Source of the DNA: CAWCDJ01 sp963794265
GTDB lineage: Bacteria; Acidobacteriota; Terriglobia; Bryobacterales; Bryobacteraceae
Length of the DNA stretch: 64,000 bases
Assembly: GCA_963794265.1 (NCBI GenBank)
Contig: CAWCDJ010000001.1
Location: forward strand, 124,001 to 188,000
Reading direction: 5' to 3'
The number at the start of each line of letters is the position of its first letter. Position 1 is the stretch's first letter. Shown here piece after piece: positions 26,254-36,041 of the stretch. Under the pieces are notes generated by a model, which saw only the letters and a list, made by a program, of their open reading frames with translations, ran no database searches and was not told the DNA's origin. Position numbers and translations under genes: made by a program.

Positions 26254-26979
26254 CTATCTTACCCGCATTTGGTCCCCTGGCGTTAGCGCTATCAAAGACT
26301 TCGTCAAGCCCAAAAAACGCTCGCGGATCACTCGGGCGCCCGGAAACAGGGCACGAAATTCAGAAGGGCCGAGCAGCCGTACATCCGAAAGATAATGTTG
26401 GATATAGAAACGGCGGCGGTCCGGGGAAACCCGGACCAGGAGCGACCAGAGGTTGACCCTGGGGACCAGTAAGCGCTGCCAGGCGCGCGGCAGCCAGTGG
26501 ACCAGCGGAGTGAAGAGGTGCTGCTCCACGGGGAACCAGCGATTGGGCGTCTGGACCCAATAGGCCCGGCCCACGCGCGCCGCCTCACGGGCGAACGCGC
26601 GCTGGCTGCCGGCGTCGCCGACGTGTTCGATGACGGAATTGCTGAAAACCAGGTCGAAGGAGCGGTCGCGGAAGGGCAGCGCGCGGCCGTCGCCGGCTAC
26701 CCAGCCTTCGGCGCCGGAGAGGTCCGCTTTCGCACGCGGCGTGTTCAGCAGGATGACGCGCGGACGGATGGGGAGGAGGTCCCAGCAATCGGGCGTGCCG
26801 CCGATATCGAGAATCCAGGTTTCCGCGGATATCGAGCATTCGCGGGCGAAACGCAGCATGCGCCGGCGGCGGAAGTAGAGAGACAGCGCGGTGAGCCAGT
26901 GGGCCAAGCGATCAGGATAGCGGGTTCCGAAGCCCGGCGTTCGGGGAAGCGGGTGTGGAGATTTGCGGGAACAGAGCAA
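26254..26979 (-). CDS. Class I SAM-dependent methyltransferase
   Basis: 241 residues. The N-terminal 50 residues are basic and aromatic. The SAM site begins WILDIGGTPDCWDL, followed by GDGRALPFRDRSFDLVFSNSVIEHVG, a clear Methyltransf_11 pattern, and RAYWVQTPNRWFPVEQH. The length and the final block resemble methyltransferases near LPS or polysaccharide genes, but the substrate is unknown. It shares a strand with the RND pump gene nine bases downstream. It is divergent from another methyltransferase gene only 23 bases away. Confidence 0.78.
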   Translation of the reverse strand: MLCSRKSPHPLPRTPGFGTRYPDRLAHWLTALSLYFRRRRMLRFARECSISAETWILDIGGTPDCWDLLPIRPRVILLNTPRAKADLSGAEGWVAGDGRALPFRDRSFDLVFSNSVIEHVGDAGSQRAFAREAARVGRAYWVQTPNRWFPVEQHLFTPLVHWLPRAWQRLLVPRVNLWSLLVRVSPDRRRFYIQHYLSDVRLLGPSEFRALFPGARVIRERFLGLTKSLIALTPGDQMRVR

Positions 26980-27002
26980 TTCGGATCTCCGTATCCTGAA
27001 CC

Positions 27003-27662
27003 ATGACCTTCACCCGCACGCAGTTTCTGCTGGCTCTGACGGGCGCTGCCAGTTCCGCCGCGGCCGATTCGCCCAAGTTCCACGATTTCGCCCGTCAGGA
27101 TTTCCTGGTCTCCGATTTCCAGGCATCGGGCTACGTGCTCGATATCGGCGGCGGAGGCGAGGGGATCATCGGCCAGATGAAGCCCAAACAGGTGATCGCC
27201 ATCGATCTCTCCAGGCGCGAGTTGGAAGAAGCGCCGCCGGGTCCGCTCAAGATCGTCATGGACGCCACCGATTTGAAGTTCCTGGACGCTTCCTTCGACA
27301 CGGCAACGGCATTCTTCTCGCTCATGTACATGCGCCCCGAGGTCCAGGAAAAGGCTTTCGCGGAGCTGTTCCGCGTGCTCACTCCCGGAGGACGGTGGCT
27401 CATCTGGGACGTAGTGATTCCGCGGGCGCTCGAGAACGGCACCAGCGGCCCGGCGTTTCGTTTCCGCTTTCAGCTTCCCGGCAAGGTGGTTCAGACGGGC
27501 TATGGCACGGATTGGCCCGAGGAACCGATGGACCTGCAGTATTACGAAGGGCTCGCGCGGAAAACCGGCTTTGAAATTGCCAGGGCCGGGCAGCAGGCCG
27601 GAGGCTTTCAGACCGTCACCCTGGAACTGCGCAAGCCAAAATCAGCTACGCAGAGTCGATGA
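27003..27662 (+). CDS. Methyltransferase-fold protein with signal-like N-terminus
   Basis: 219 residues. The first 21 residues (RTQFLLALTGAASSAAA) look like a signal peptide ending in an A-x-A site, though without twin arginines. A SAM-binding core follows: YVLDIGGGGEGIIGQM, VIAIDLSRRELEE, MDATDLKFLDASFDTAT and RVLTPGGRWLIWDV. Exported SAM enzymes are rare because SAM is cytoplasmic, so either the leader is an anchor or it is not cleaved. Substrate unknown. Confidence 0.72.
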   Translation: MTFTRTQFLLALTGAASSAAADSPKFHDFARQDFLVSDFQASGYVLDIGGGGEGIIGQMKPKQVIAIDLSRRELEEAPPGPLKIVMDATDLKFLDASFDTATAFFSLMYMRPEVQEKAFAELFRVLTPGGRWLIWDVVIPRALENGTSGPAFRFRFQLPGKVVQTGYGTDWPEEPMDLQYYEGLARKTGFEIARAGQQAGGFQTVTLELRKPKSATQSR

Positions 27663-27719
27663 AAGTCATGCGCGCGGGAGGACGGAACAGGTCGCCCCGC
27701 CGGGAACCACGCTCCGGCA

Positions 27720-27744
27720 GGGCAGGCCCGGGGAGGCCCTGCCC
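27720..27744. repeat. GC-rich palindromic repeat, copy 1
   Basis: GGGCAGG (27720-27726) pairs with CCTGCCC (27738-27744), with a bulged base and a short GC extension. It lies between two convergent genes. A near-identical element is at 43336-43360 in the same setting, so this is a dispersed palindrome that may act as a terminator. Confidence 0.5.
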
Positions 27745-27757
27745 CACCGGAAGCGGA

Positions 27758-28246
27758 CTACCAGCCGTGGCGCATCACGGGTTCCCGCGCCAGAGAAACG
27801 ATGGCGGGTTCAGCCAGTTTGCGGAAATCCGCCATGTGCATATGCACGACTTCACGATGCGTTCCGCCGTTGAACGTAATGGTGTCCTCGCCCGCGATGC
27901 TGCTGTCCAGATATAGCTTGAAGCCGTAGAGACTCCCAAACGGCGGCATCGCACCCAATTCGCAATCGGGAAAGAGCTTCCCGAGTTCTTCTTCCGTGGC
28001 CAGCCGGACGTGGCTCAGCCCCAGCGCTACCCTTACCTCCTGAAAATCCACCAGCTTGTTAGCCGGAATGACGACCATGTGGTACTCGCCATCACCGAAT
28101 ACGACCACCGTCTTGGCCACCTCCCGGGTGGGCAGGTGCTCGACCGCGGCCACTTCACGAGCAGTATAGGCTTGCGGGTGGTCGGTCAGGGTGTATTCCG
28201 CGCGGCGGGAATCGAGGAAACTACGCAATCGCTCCGAAAGGGGCAT
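27758..28246 (-). CDS. YbaK/EbsC-domain aminoacyl-tRNA deacylase family protein
   Basis: 162 residues covering one YbaK/ProX editing domain: AYTAREVAAVEHLPTREVAKTVVVF (catalytic Lys in VAKTVV), VVIPANKLVDFQEVRVALG and GAMPPFGSLYGFKLYLD, with the conserved GxxxP. Such proteins hydrolyse mischarged aminoacyl-tRNAs; which amino acid is corrected cannot be told. It lies 52 bases downstream of the RND operon on the same strand, so read-through is possible. Confidence 0.85.
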   Translation of the reverse strand: MPLSERLRSFLDSRRAEYTLTDHPQAYTAREVAAVEHLPTREVAKTVVVFGDGEYHMVVIPANKLVDFQEVRVALGLSHVRLATEEELGKLFPDCELGAMPPFGSLYGFKLYLDSSIAGEDTITFNGGTHREVVHMHMADFRKLAEPAIVSLAREPVMRHGW

Positions 28247-28298
28247 AAGAACCTCCCCTGATCGAATTCTACGCCCAAATTGCGCAAACCGGCCAGGT

Positions 28299-31200
28299 TT
28301 AGTCCGCGTCCCCCGGCACCGGCTGTGGGGAGCGGTGCGGCACTGCCTCCGCGGCCCAGAGGCGGATCCGGTCCAGATAGAGATAGATCACGGGGGTGGT
28401 GAAAATAGTCAGCATCTGGCTGACCAGCAGGCCGCCCACGATGGTGATTCCAAGCGGCCGCCGGAGTTCGGACCCGGCGCCCCAGCCGACCGCCAGCGGC
28501 ACGGCGCCCAGCATGGCGGCCACCGTGGTCATCATGATCGGGCGGAAGCGCAACATGCAGGCTTCATAGATGGCATCGCGCGAGTTCTTGCCTTCTTTGC
28601 GCTGGGCCTCCAGTGCAAAATCGATCATCATGATGGCGTTTTTCTTCACAATCCCGATCAGCAGAATGATGCCGATGAGCGCGATCACGTTGAGGTCTTC
28701 GTGAGTGAGCAGCAGCGCCAGCAGGGCGCCCACCCCGGCCGAGGGCAGGGCGGAGAGAATCGTGATGGGATGCACGAAACTCTCGTACAGCATCCCCAGC
28801 ACGATATAGACGGCCACCAGTGCCGCCAGAATCAGGTATGGCTCGTTGGCCAGTGAACTCTGAAATGCCTGGGCGGTTCCCATGAAGCTGCCCTGCACGT
28901 TGGCGGGCATGCCGATGTCGCGCTCGATATCCTGGATCTCGTTCACCGCGTCCCCCAGGGAGACGTCGGGAGCGAGCGCGAAGGAGAGCGTGACTGACGG
29001 GAACTGGCCCTGGTGGTTCACGGCCAGCGTGGTACTGTGCTGCTCGAGGTGGGCGAACGCGCTGAGCGGCACCTCCTTGCCATTCGACGAAAGAACGTAA
29101 ATGCTGCGCAGGGAATCGGGGCCCAGCTGATACCGCGGATCCACCTCCATCACCACGAAATACTGATTGAGCGCGGTGTACATGGTGGAGACATCCCGCT
29201 GCCCGAACGAATCGTAGAGCGCCGAATCGATGGCGTTCGAATCGAGGCCCAGGCGCGAAGCGCTATCGCGGTCCACGACCAGGCGGGATTCGAGGCCGTG
29301 GCTCTGTTCGTCGGTGTTGGCGTCGCGGATGTCGGGCAGGGTCCGCATTCGGTCCAGCAGCTTCTGCGACCATGTATCGAGATCCTTCAGATTGTCGGAG
29401 TGGAGCGTGTACTGGTAAGCCGCGCTGGTGGCATGGCCGCCCACGCGAATGTCCTGCACGGCCTGAAGGTAGAGTGTAGCGCCGGGAATGCGGGCCAGTT
29501 TGCCGCGCAGGCGGTTAATCACCATGTCCACGGTGACCCCTTTGCGCTGGTCGAAATCCTTCAACTGCCCAAAGACGCGCCCGGTGTTGACGGAACTGCC
29601 GCCGGTGAAGCCGACCACGGTGTCCATCGCGGGGTCCTGCTTTACGATGGAAATGAAATCCGCCAGTTTCTGCCGCATGGCGGGAAAGGAAATATCCTGG
29701 GCGGCGACAATCGAACCCGCGAGGCGCCCCGTATCCTGTTCGGGGAAGAATCCCTTGGGCACTTTGATGTAGAGCGTGACGCTCAGCGCCACGGCGGCGA
29801 AGGTCACCAGCAGCATCGGCTGCGGATGCCGCAGGACCCAGCGCAGGGCGCCGTCATAGGTCCGAAGCAGAGCGTTGAACGCCGATTCGCCCGCGCGGTA
29901 GAACCAGCCGTGCGAGCGCTCGTGCTCGGAGACCAGCAGGCGCGAGCAAAGCATGGGGGTGGTGGTGAGCGAGACCACCAGCGAGACCAGGATCGCCACC
30001 GTCAGGGTCACGGCAAATTCGCGGAACAAGCGCCCGACGATTCCGCCCATCAATAGGATGGGAATGAAAACCGCCACCAGGGACAGGCTCATCGAAAGCA
30101 CCGTGAAGCCGATCTCCCGGGAGCCGCGGAAGGCGGCCTGGAGGGGCGGAATTCCCTGCTCCAGGTGACGCGTGATGTTTTCGATCACCACGATGGCGTC
30201 GTCCACCACGAAGCCGGTGGAGACGGTGAGCGCCATCAGGGAAAGGTTGTCGAGCGTGTACCCGACCAGGTACATGACCCCGAACGTGCCGAGCAGAGAG
30301 AGAGGCACGCTGATCCCGGGGATGAAGGTGGCCCAGCCGTTCCGCAAAAATAGAAACACCACCATCACCACCAGCGCGATCGAAAGCATCAGGGTGAACT
30401 GGACTTCGTCCACCGAGGAACGGATGCTGGTGGTGCGATCGACTACCACGCCCACGTGCATGGCAGGCGGAATCGAGGCTTCGAGCCTCGGCAGCAGGGC
30501 GCGGATGCGGTCCACCGTCTCGATCATGTTCGCGGCAGGCTGCCGGAACAGGATGATCAGGACGGCCGGCTTGCCGTTATAGAGCCCGGCGTTGCGGCGG
30601 TCCTGCACAGAGTCGTTCACCTGCGCGACATCCGACAGCTTCACGGCCGAGCCGTTGTGGTAGCTGACGATCAGCTTGCCGTAGTCCGCCGCCTTGAAAA
30701 GCTGATCGGTCGTGCCGATCTGCCAGCGACTGTCGCCGTCTCCCAGGCTGCCCGTGGGGCTGTGCGCGTTGGCGTTGCCAAGCACGGTGCGCACCTGGTC
30801 GAGCCCGATCTGGAAGCTCTCGAGAGCCCGCGGGTTGAGTTCCACGCGGACCGCCGGCTTGGCCCCGCCACCAACGATAACCTGGCCCACGCCTTCGACC
30901 TGCGACAGCTTCTGGGAGAGAATCGAATCCGCGGCGTCGTACATCTGCGCCACGTCGTAGCTGTCGGAGGTCATCGCGAGGATCAGGATGGGCGCATCCG
31001 CTGGGTTGACTTTGCGGTAGGTCGGGTTGTTCGGCAGGTTGGCCGGCAACTGGCCGCGGGCGGCATTGATGGCCGCCTGCACGTCGCGCGCGGCGGCGTC
31101 GATGTTCCGGTTGAGGTCGAACTGGAGCGTGATGTTGGTGCTGCCCAGGCCGCTCGAGGAAGTCATCTCGGTGACTCCGGCGATGCGTCCGAACTGGCGT

Positions 31201-31403
31201 TCGAGCGGCGTGGCGACGGACGATGCCATGGTTTCGGGGCTGGCGCCCGGAAGCCCGGCGCTCACGTTGATAGTGGGAAACTCTACCTCGGGCAGCGGAG
31301 CCACCGGCAGCATGCGGTAGGCCACCACTCCGGCCATCGCCAGGCCGATGGTCAGCAGCGTGGTGCCGACCGGTCGCTTGATGAATCCCGAGGATACGCT
31401 CAC
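28299..31403 (-). CDS. RND efflux pump inner-membrane protein (MdtC-like)
   Basis: 1034 residues, HAE1-type RND. TM4 motif STGFVVDDAIVVIENI and TM10 motif IVKKNAIMMIDFALE carry the proton relay. PLPEVEFPTINVSAGLPGA is the porter start. A GTG start at 31403 overlaps the stop of the upstream RND gene (GTGA), so it is the third gene of an adaptor-pump-pump operon like mdtABC, where two different RND subunits form a mixed trimer. The order resembles MdtC, but B/C identity is not proven by sequence reading. Confidence 0.92.
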   Translation of the reverse strand: MSVSSGFIKRPVGTTLLTIGLAMAGVVAYRMLPVAPLPEVEFPTINVSAGLPGASPETMASSVATPLERQFGRIAGVTEMTSSSGLGSTNITLQFDLNRNIDAAARDVQAAINAARGQLPANLPNNPTYRKVNPADAPILILAMTSDSYDVAQMYDAADSILSQKLSQVEGVGQVIVGGGAKPAVRVELNPRALESFQIGLDQVRTVLGNANAHSPTGSLGDGDSRWQIGTTDQLFKAADYGKLIVSYHNGSAVKLSDVAQVNDSVQDRRNAGLYNGKPAVLIILFRQPAANMIETVDRIRALLPRLEASIPPAMHVGVVVDRTTSIRSSVDEVQFTLMLSIALVVMVVFLFLRNGWATFIPGISVPLSLLGTFGVMYLVGYTLDNLSLMALTVSTGFVVDDAIVVIENITRHLEQGIPPLQAAFRGSREIGFTVLSMSLSLVAVFIPILLMGGIVGRLFREFAVTLTVAILVSLVVSLTTTPMLCSRLLVSEHERSHGWFYRAGESAFNALLRTYDGALRWVLRHPQPMLLVTFAAVALSVTLYIKVPKGFFPEQDTGRLAGSIVAAQDISFPAMRQKLADFISIVKQDPAMDTVVGFTGGSSVNTGRVFGQLKDFDQRKGVTVDMVINRLRGKLARIPGATLYLQAVQDIRVGGHATSAAYQYTLHSDNLKDLDTWSQKLLDRMRTLPDIRDANTDEQSHGLESRLVVDRDSASRLGLDSNAIDSALYDSFGQRDVSTMYTALNQYFVVMEVDPRYQLGPDSLRSIYVLSSNGKEVPLSAFAHLEQHSTTLAVNHQGQFPSVTLSFALAPDVSLGDAVNEIQDIERDIGMPANVQGSFMGTAQAFQSSLANEPYLILAALVAVYIVLGMLYESFVHPITILSALPSAGVGALLALLLTHEDLNVIALIGIILLIGIVKKNAIMMIDFALEAQRKEGKNSRDAIYEACMLRFRPIMMTTVAAMLGAVPLAVGWGAGSELRRPLGITIVGGLLVSQMLTIFTTPVIYLYLDRIRLWAAEAVPHRSPQPVPGDAD

Positions 31404-34400
31404 GACTCTAGCACGGCCGGCTCCGCGCCCTCCACATAACTGGGCACCCGGTGACGGCTCAACCGTTTGGCCAGGCGATCGAAATACAGGTAGACGACCG
31501 GGGTGGTGTAGAGGGTGAGAACCTGGCTGACCAGCAGGCCGCCCACGATCGTGATGCCCAGCGGACGACGCAGTTCAGACCCGGTTCCCGACCCGAACGC
31601 CAGCGGGATGCCGCCGAGCAGCGCCGCCATGGTGGTCATCATGATGGGACGAAAGCGCAGCAGGCAAGCCTGGTAAATGGATTCCCGCGGAGGCTTGCCT
31701 TCCACACGCTCGGCTTCGAGCGCGAAGTCGATCATCATGATGGCGTTCTTTTTGACGATGCCGATCAGCAGGATGATGCCGATCAGCGAGATCACGTTGA
31801 AATCGTTGTGCGTCAGGAGCAGCGCCAGAATCGCGCCCACGCCCGCCGAAGGCAGCGTGGACAGAATCGTGATGGGATGAATGTAGCTCTCGTACAGCAC
31901 GCCCAGCACGATATAGACGGTGATGAGCGCGGCCAGAATGAGCAGCGGCTCATTCGAGAGAGAGTTCTGAAAGGCTGCCGCGGTGCCTTGAAAACTGGCC
32001 TGGATGCTGGCCGGAAAACCGATCTGCTGTTCGGCGCCGCGAATTACCTGGACGGCGTCGCCCAGCGAAACTCCGGGCGCCAGGTTGAATGATATGGTGA
32101 CCGCGGGGAACTGCCCCTGGTGCGCGATTGCGAGCGGCGTGCTTTCCGTCTCGAAATGCGCGATCTGGCTCAGCGGAACCTGCGTGTTATTGGCCGAGTG
32201 GACGTAGATCTTGTCCAGGTCGGAGGGGGTCCGCTGGAAACGCGGATCCACTTCCAGCACGACGTGATACTGGTTGAGCTGGGTGAAAATGGTCGAGACC
32301 AGGCGCTGGCCGAAGGCGTCGTAGAGCGTGTTGTCGATGTTCTGCGGAGTGATTCCGAGCCTGGAGGCCGTGCTGCGGTCGATCTCCAGCGTCTCCTTCA
32401 GCCCGCCGGTCAGCATGTCGCTCGCTACGTCGCGCAATTCGGGCTGGGACTTGAGTTTGTCCATCAGGCGCGGAACCCATTGGGAGAGCTCGGTGGCGTT
32501 GGCGTCTTCCAGGCTGTATTGATATTGGGTTCGCGAGACGCGGTCTTCGATGGTCAGATCCTGCACCGGCTGCATGTAGAGCGTGATGCCCTGCACCGCG
32601 GCTACGCGAGGTTCGAGGCGCCGGATAATTGCGCTGGCGGAAGCCGAACGCTGTTCGAGAGGTTTCAGGTTAATCTGGATCCGGCCGCTGTTGGTGGTGG
32701 CGTTGGTGCCGTCAATGCCGATGAAGGAGGAAAGCGACTCGACGTCCGGATCCTTCAGAATCGCGGCGGCCAGCTCTTCCTGCCGCTGCGCCATGGAGGA
32801 GAACGAAATGGTCTGGTTGGCTTCGGAGATCCCCAGAATGACTCCGGTATCCTGCACCGGGAAGAATCCCTTGGGTATATAGATATAGAGCAGGATAGTG
32901 GCGGCGAGCGTACCCACAGTAATCAGCAGGGTCGTGCGCTGATAGCGCAATACCAGCCGCAGGGTGGCGCCGTACCACGAAATAATGCGGTCGAAGAACC
33001 GCTCCGAGATACGGAAAAGCCAGCCCTGCTGCGATTCCGGCCTGTGGCGCAGCAGCAGCGCCGCCATCATCGGGGTGAGCGTCAACGAAACTACCGCCGA
33101 AACCAGGATGGTCACCGCCAGCGTGACGGCGAACTCGCGGAACAGGCGGCCGACGATGTCACCCATGAACAGCAGCGGAATCAGCACGGCGATCAGCGAG
33201 ACGGTGAGCGAAACGATGGTGAAGCCGATCTGTTCGGAGCCCTTGAGGGCGGCTTGGAGCGGCGAGTCTCCCATCTCGATGAAGCGGGAGATGTTCTCGA
33301 TCATCACGATGGCGTCATCCACCACGAAGCCGGTGGAGATGGTAAGCGCCATCAGGGTCAGGTTGTTGAGACTGTACCCCAGCAGGTACATCACCCCGAA
33401 TGTGCCGACAATCGAAAGCGGCACCGCGATACTTGGAATCACGGTGGCCGAGACGCTGCGCAGGAACAGGAAAATCACCAGGACCACCAGCACGATGGTG
33501 AGGATCAGGGAGAACTGAACGTCTTTGACGGAGGCGCGAATCGTGGTGGTGCGGTCGGTGAGGACGCGGACGTTGATCGACTGCGGCAGCGTAGCCTTGA
33601 GTTGCGGCAGGAGGCGCTCGATACGATCGACCACGCTGATGATGTTGGCGCCAGGCTGCCGCTGGATGTTGACGATCACCGCCGGAGTAGTGTTCATCCA
33701 GGCGGCCTGATGATTGTTTTCGGCGCCGCTGATCACGGTGGCGACGTCGGAGAGACGGACGGCCCCGCCGTTACGGTAGGCCACGATGATCGCCGCGTAC
33801 TCGTCGGGCGTCATCAACTGGTCGTTGGCGCCGATGGTGAAAGACTGGCGGCGGTTTTCGAGATTCCCCTTAGCCTGGTTGACGTTTGCCGTGCCGAGGG
33901 CCGTGCGCAGATCTTCCAGGCTGAGCCCATAAGCCGCCAGCGCCGTGGGGTTGGCCTGGACGCGCACCGCCGGGCGCTGGCCCCCTCCGATGGTTACCAG
34001 CCCGACTCCCGGAAGCTGAGAGATCTTCTGGGCCAGGGTGGTGTCGGCGTAATCCTCCACCTGCCGCAGCGGTACGCTGTCGGAGGTCAGGGCCAGGGTG
34101 ACGATGGGGGCGTCGGCGGGGTTGCTTTTGCTGTAGATCGGGGGGTTGGGCAGGTCGGGCGGCAGATAGGTGCCGGAGGCGTTGATGGCGGCCTGCACTT
34201 CCTGCTCGGCCACGTCGATGTTCAGATTGAGATCAAACTGCAGGACCACGATCGAGCTGCCGAAGGAGCTGAGCGAAGTCATCTGCTTGAGGCCCGGCAC
34301 TTCGCCGAACTGGCGCTCGAGCGGCGCGGTCACCGAAGAAGCCATCACCTCGGGGCTCGCGCCGGGATAGAAAGTAAGCACCTGGATCGTGGGGTAATCG

Positions 34401-34519
34401 ACTTCGGGAAGGGCCGATACCGGAAGCTGACGGTAGGCCACGAACCCCGCCAGCAGAATGCCCACCATCAGAAGCGAGGTCGCAACCGGCCGTAAAATGA
34501 ACGGCCGAGAAGGACTCAT
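31400..34519 (-). CDS. RND efflux pump inner-membrane protein (MdtB-like)
   Basis: 1039 residues with the same RND layout and motifs as its neighbour: ISTGFVVDDAIVMIENISRFIE in TM4 and IVKKNAIMMIDFALE in TM10. It begins MSPSRPFILRPVATSLLM. The ATG at 34519 overlaps the adaptor stop (ATGA). As the second gene after an MdtA-type adaptor it fits MdtB. It exports small molecules across both membranes with an outer-membrane channel not encoded in the window. Confidence 0.92.
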   Translation of the reverse strand: MSPSRPFILRPVATSLLMVGILLAGFVAYRQLPVSALPEVDYPTIQVLTFYPGASPEVMASSVTAPLERQFGEVPGLKQMTSLSSFGSSIVVLQFDLNLNIDVAEQEVQAAINASGTYLPPDLPNPPIYSKSNPADAPIVTLALTSDSVPLRQVEDYADTTLAQKISQLPGVGLVTIGGGQRPAVRVQANPTALAAYGLSLEDLRTALGTANVNQAKGNLENRRQSFTIGANDQLMTPDEYAAIIVAYRNGGAVRLSDVATVISGAENNHQAAWMNTTPAVIVNIQRQPGANIISVVDRIERLLPQLKATLPQSINVRVLTDRTTTIRASVKDVQFSLILTIVLVVLVIFLFLRSVSATVIPSIAVPLSIVGTFGVMYLLGYSLNNLTLMALTISTGFVVDDAIVMIENISRFIEMGDSPLQAALKGSEQIGFTIVSLTVSLIAVLIPLLFMGDIVGRLFREFAVTLAVTILVSAVVSLTLTPMMAALLLRHRPESQQGWLFRISERFFDRIISWYGATLRLVLRYQRTTLLITVGTLAATILLYIYIPKGFFPVQDTGVILGISEANQTISFSSMAQRQEELAAAILKDPDVESLSSFIGIDGTNATTNSGRIQINLKPLEQRSASASAIIRRLEPRVAAVQGITLYMQPVQDLTIEDRVSRTQYQYSLEDANATELSQWVPRLMDKLKSQPELRDVASDMLTGGLKETLEIDRSTASRLGITPQNIDNTLYDAFGQRLVSTIFTQLNQYHVVLEVDPRFQRTPSDLDKIYVHSANNTQVPLSQIAHFETESTPLAIAHQGQFPAVTISFNLAPGVSLGDAVQVIRGAEQQIGFPASIQASFQGTAAAFQNSLSNEPLLILAALITVYIVLGVLYESYIHPITILSTLPSAGVGAILALLLTHNDFNVISLIGIILLIGIVKKNAIMMIDFALEAERVEGKPPRESIYQACLLRFRPIMMTTMAALLGGIPLAFGSGTGSELRRPLGITIVGGLLVSQVLTLYTTPVVYLYFDRLAKRLSRHRVPSYVEGAEPAVLES

Positions 34520-35796
34520 TGCGAGGGGCCTCCAGGAGTGTCGGCAGCCGGGGTGGTCTCCGGCCGGATGCTGATTTTACTTCCCTCTTGAAGCTTGTCC
34601 TGCCCGTCGGTTACCACGCGCTCGCCCGCCGTGAGACCGCTGGTGATCTGCTGATTTCCTCCCTCGGCTACCCCCAGGGTCACCGTGCGCATGGTGGCGG
34701 TGCCGTTCTTCTGAATCACCCAGACGTAGGAGCCTTGAGGACCGCGCTGCACCACGGGGGCAGGGACCATCACCGCGCCGCGGCGCACCTCAAGCAGCAG
34801 CCGGCAGTTGACAAACTGTTGAGGAAAGAGGACTTCGTTAGTATTCGCAAACACGGCCTTAAGGCGCGAGGTCCCGGTGGTCGGATCGATCTGGTTATCC
34901 ACCGTTTCGAGCGTGCCGCTGGTGATTTTCACCTGGTCGGCCCGGTCGTACGCATCCACCGTGAGATGCGCGCCGGCGCGCAGTTTGGCGAGCACCTGAG
35001 GCAACTGGTCGGCCGGAATCGTGAACAGCACGGCGATCGGCTGCATCTGGGTGATGACGGCCATCTGATTCTGGTCCGTGGCATGGACGATGTTGCCCAC
35101 GTCCACCTGCCGCAGGCCGATGCGCCCGGAAATCGGCGCTGTGATCTTAGTGAAGCTCAAGCTCAGCTTGGCAGTCTCGATGGCTGCCTTGTCCGCTTCG
35201 ATCGTTCCTTCGAATTGACCCACTTGCGCCGCTTGCGTGTCATATTGCTGCTTCGCGATGGCCTTGTATCCCCAGAGGGCCGCGTAGCGTTTCAGGTTGA
35301 CCTCGGAATCGTTCAACTGCGCCTGGTCGCGGGCAAGTTGCCCCTCGGCCTGGTCCACCGCGGCCTGGTACGTGCGGGGGTCGATCTGAATCAGCAATTG
35401 CCCCTTTTCGACGTGCTGGCCTTCCTGAAAATCGACCGCCACGATCGGGCCGTCCACGCGGGTTTTGACATTGACGGTGTTGTAAGGCGTCACCGTGCCG
35501 AGCCCTCGCAGGTAGATCGGAATATCGCCGACGCGCACCGTGGTCGCAGCCACAGAGACGGAGCGATTGGCCATTCGGACGGCCTCCGCAGCCTGCTGCA
35601 CGGCCAGTTTCTGCTCCGACTGCCGGTAATAGCGATAAGCGCCGTAGCTGAGGCTCCCGAGAATCAAGAGCCACAAGAGGCCCCAGGGGCGCCGGTGCCG
35701 CCTAGGTTCAGCCGGAGGAGCGGGCAGCCGTGGCTTGCCGTTAGCCTGCTCTCTCGGCGGTAGGGTCGGGCTCTGCGTTACGTTAGAGTCAATCAT
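34516..35796 (-). CDS. RND efflux periplasmic adaptor (MdtA/HlyD-like membrane fusion protein)
   Basis: 426 residues. A Pro-rich cytoplasmic tail of about 35 residues precedes one anchor helix (RPWGLLWLLILGSLSYGAY). The lipoyl half-motifs VDFQEGQHVEKGQLLIQIDP and ITAPISGRIGLRQVDVGNIV flank a coiled-coil hairpin (QAAVDQAEGQLARDQAQLND), then a beta-barrel (MQPIAVLFTIPADQLPQVL). This is the first gene of the tripartite pump operon. It diverges from the beta-galactosidase gene. Confidence 0.9.
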   Translation of the reverse strand: MIDSNVTQSPTLPPREQANGKPRLPAPPAEPRRHRRPWGLLWLLILGSLSYGAYRYYRQSEQKLAVQQAAEAVRMANRSVSVAATTVRVGDIPIYLRGLGTVTPYNTVNVKTRVDGPIVAVDFQEGQHVEKGQLLIQIDPRTYQAAVDQAEGQLARDQAQLNDSEVNLKRYAALWGYKAIAKQQYDTQAAQVGQFEGTIEADKAAIETAKLSLSFTKITAPISGRIGLRQVDVGNIVHATDQNQMAVITQMQPIAVLFTIPADQLPQVLAKLRAGAHLTVDAYDRADQVKITSGTLETVDNQIDPTTGTSRLKAVFANTNEVLFPQQFVNCRLLLEVRRGAVMVPAPVVQRGPQGSYVWVIQKNGTATMRTVTLGVAEGGNQQITSGLTAGERVVTDGQDKLQEGSKISIRPETTPAADTPGGPSQ

Positions 35797-35891
35797 CCTA
35801 AGACCACTAGTATAGAGATGTCACCGCTTTGACGCCGGATTCTGCACTCCGAAATCCTCCCCTGCCGGAGCCGCGTCCGAATCCGTTCCTT

Positions 35892-35951
35892 GCTAGTCGT
35901 TATCTATATGACGCCCTGCCCTCGCATCGCTGTTACCCGCTCGCGACTAGC
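35892..35951. repeat. Spaced 8-bp inverted repeat in the adaptor/beta-galactosidase interval
   Basis: GCTAGTCG (35892-35899) and CGACTAGC (35944-35951) are perfect complements 44 bases apart. They could be half-sites of a regulator or chance. No -35/-10 pair is evident between them. Confidence 0.3.
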
Positions 35952-35970
35952 TAATCCGGGCTATGCCCGT

Positions 35971-35996
35971 CAGGGTGTGTGAATTCGCGCACCCTG
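35971..35996. promoter_or_regulatory. 26-bp near-perfect palindrome upstream of the beta-galactosidase gene
   Basis: Seven-base arms CAGGGTG and CACCCTG surround a centre with GAATTC. Reading the whole 26 bases, only two base pairs break the symmetry. It ends 45 bases before the ATG at 36042. The size and symmetry fit a LacI- or GntR-type operator, but no regulator gene is in the window. As RNA it could also form a hairpin with G-U pairs. Confidence 0.45.
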
Positions 35997-36041
35997 CCTC
36001 CGGGAGCAAGTTCTGTTATCCTCGCTATTTCGGATATCAGC

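Noticed and set aside
32120..34495. 791-codon open frame antisense to the RND pump gene
   Set aside because: A long shadow of a GC-rich gene; translation is low-complexity His/Arg/Gly/Asp-rich with no domain.
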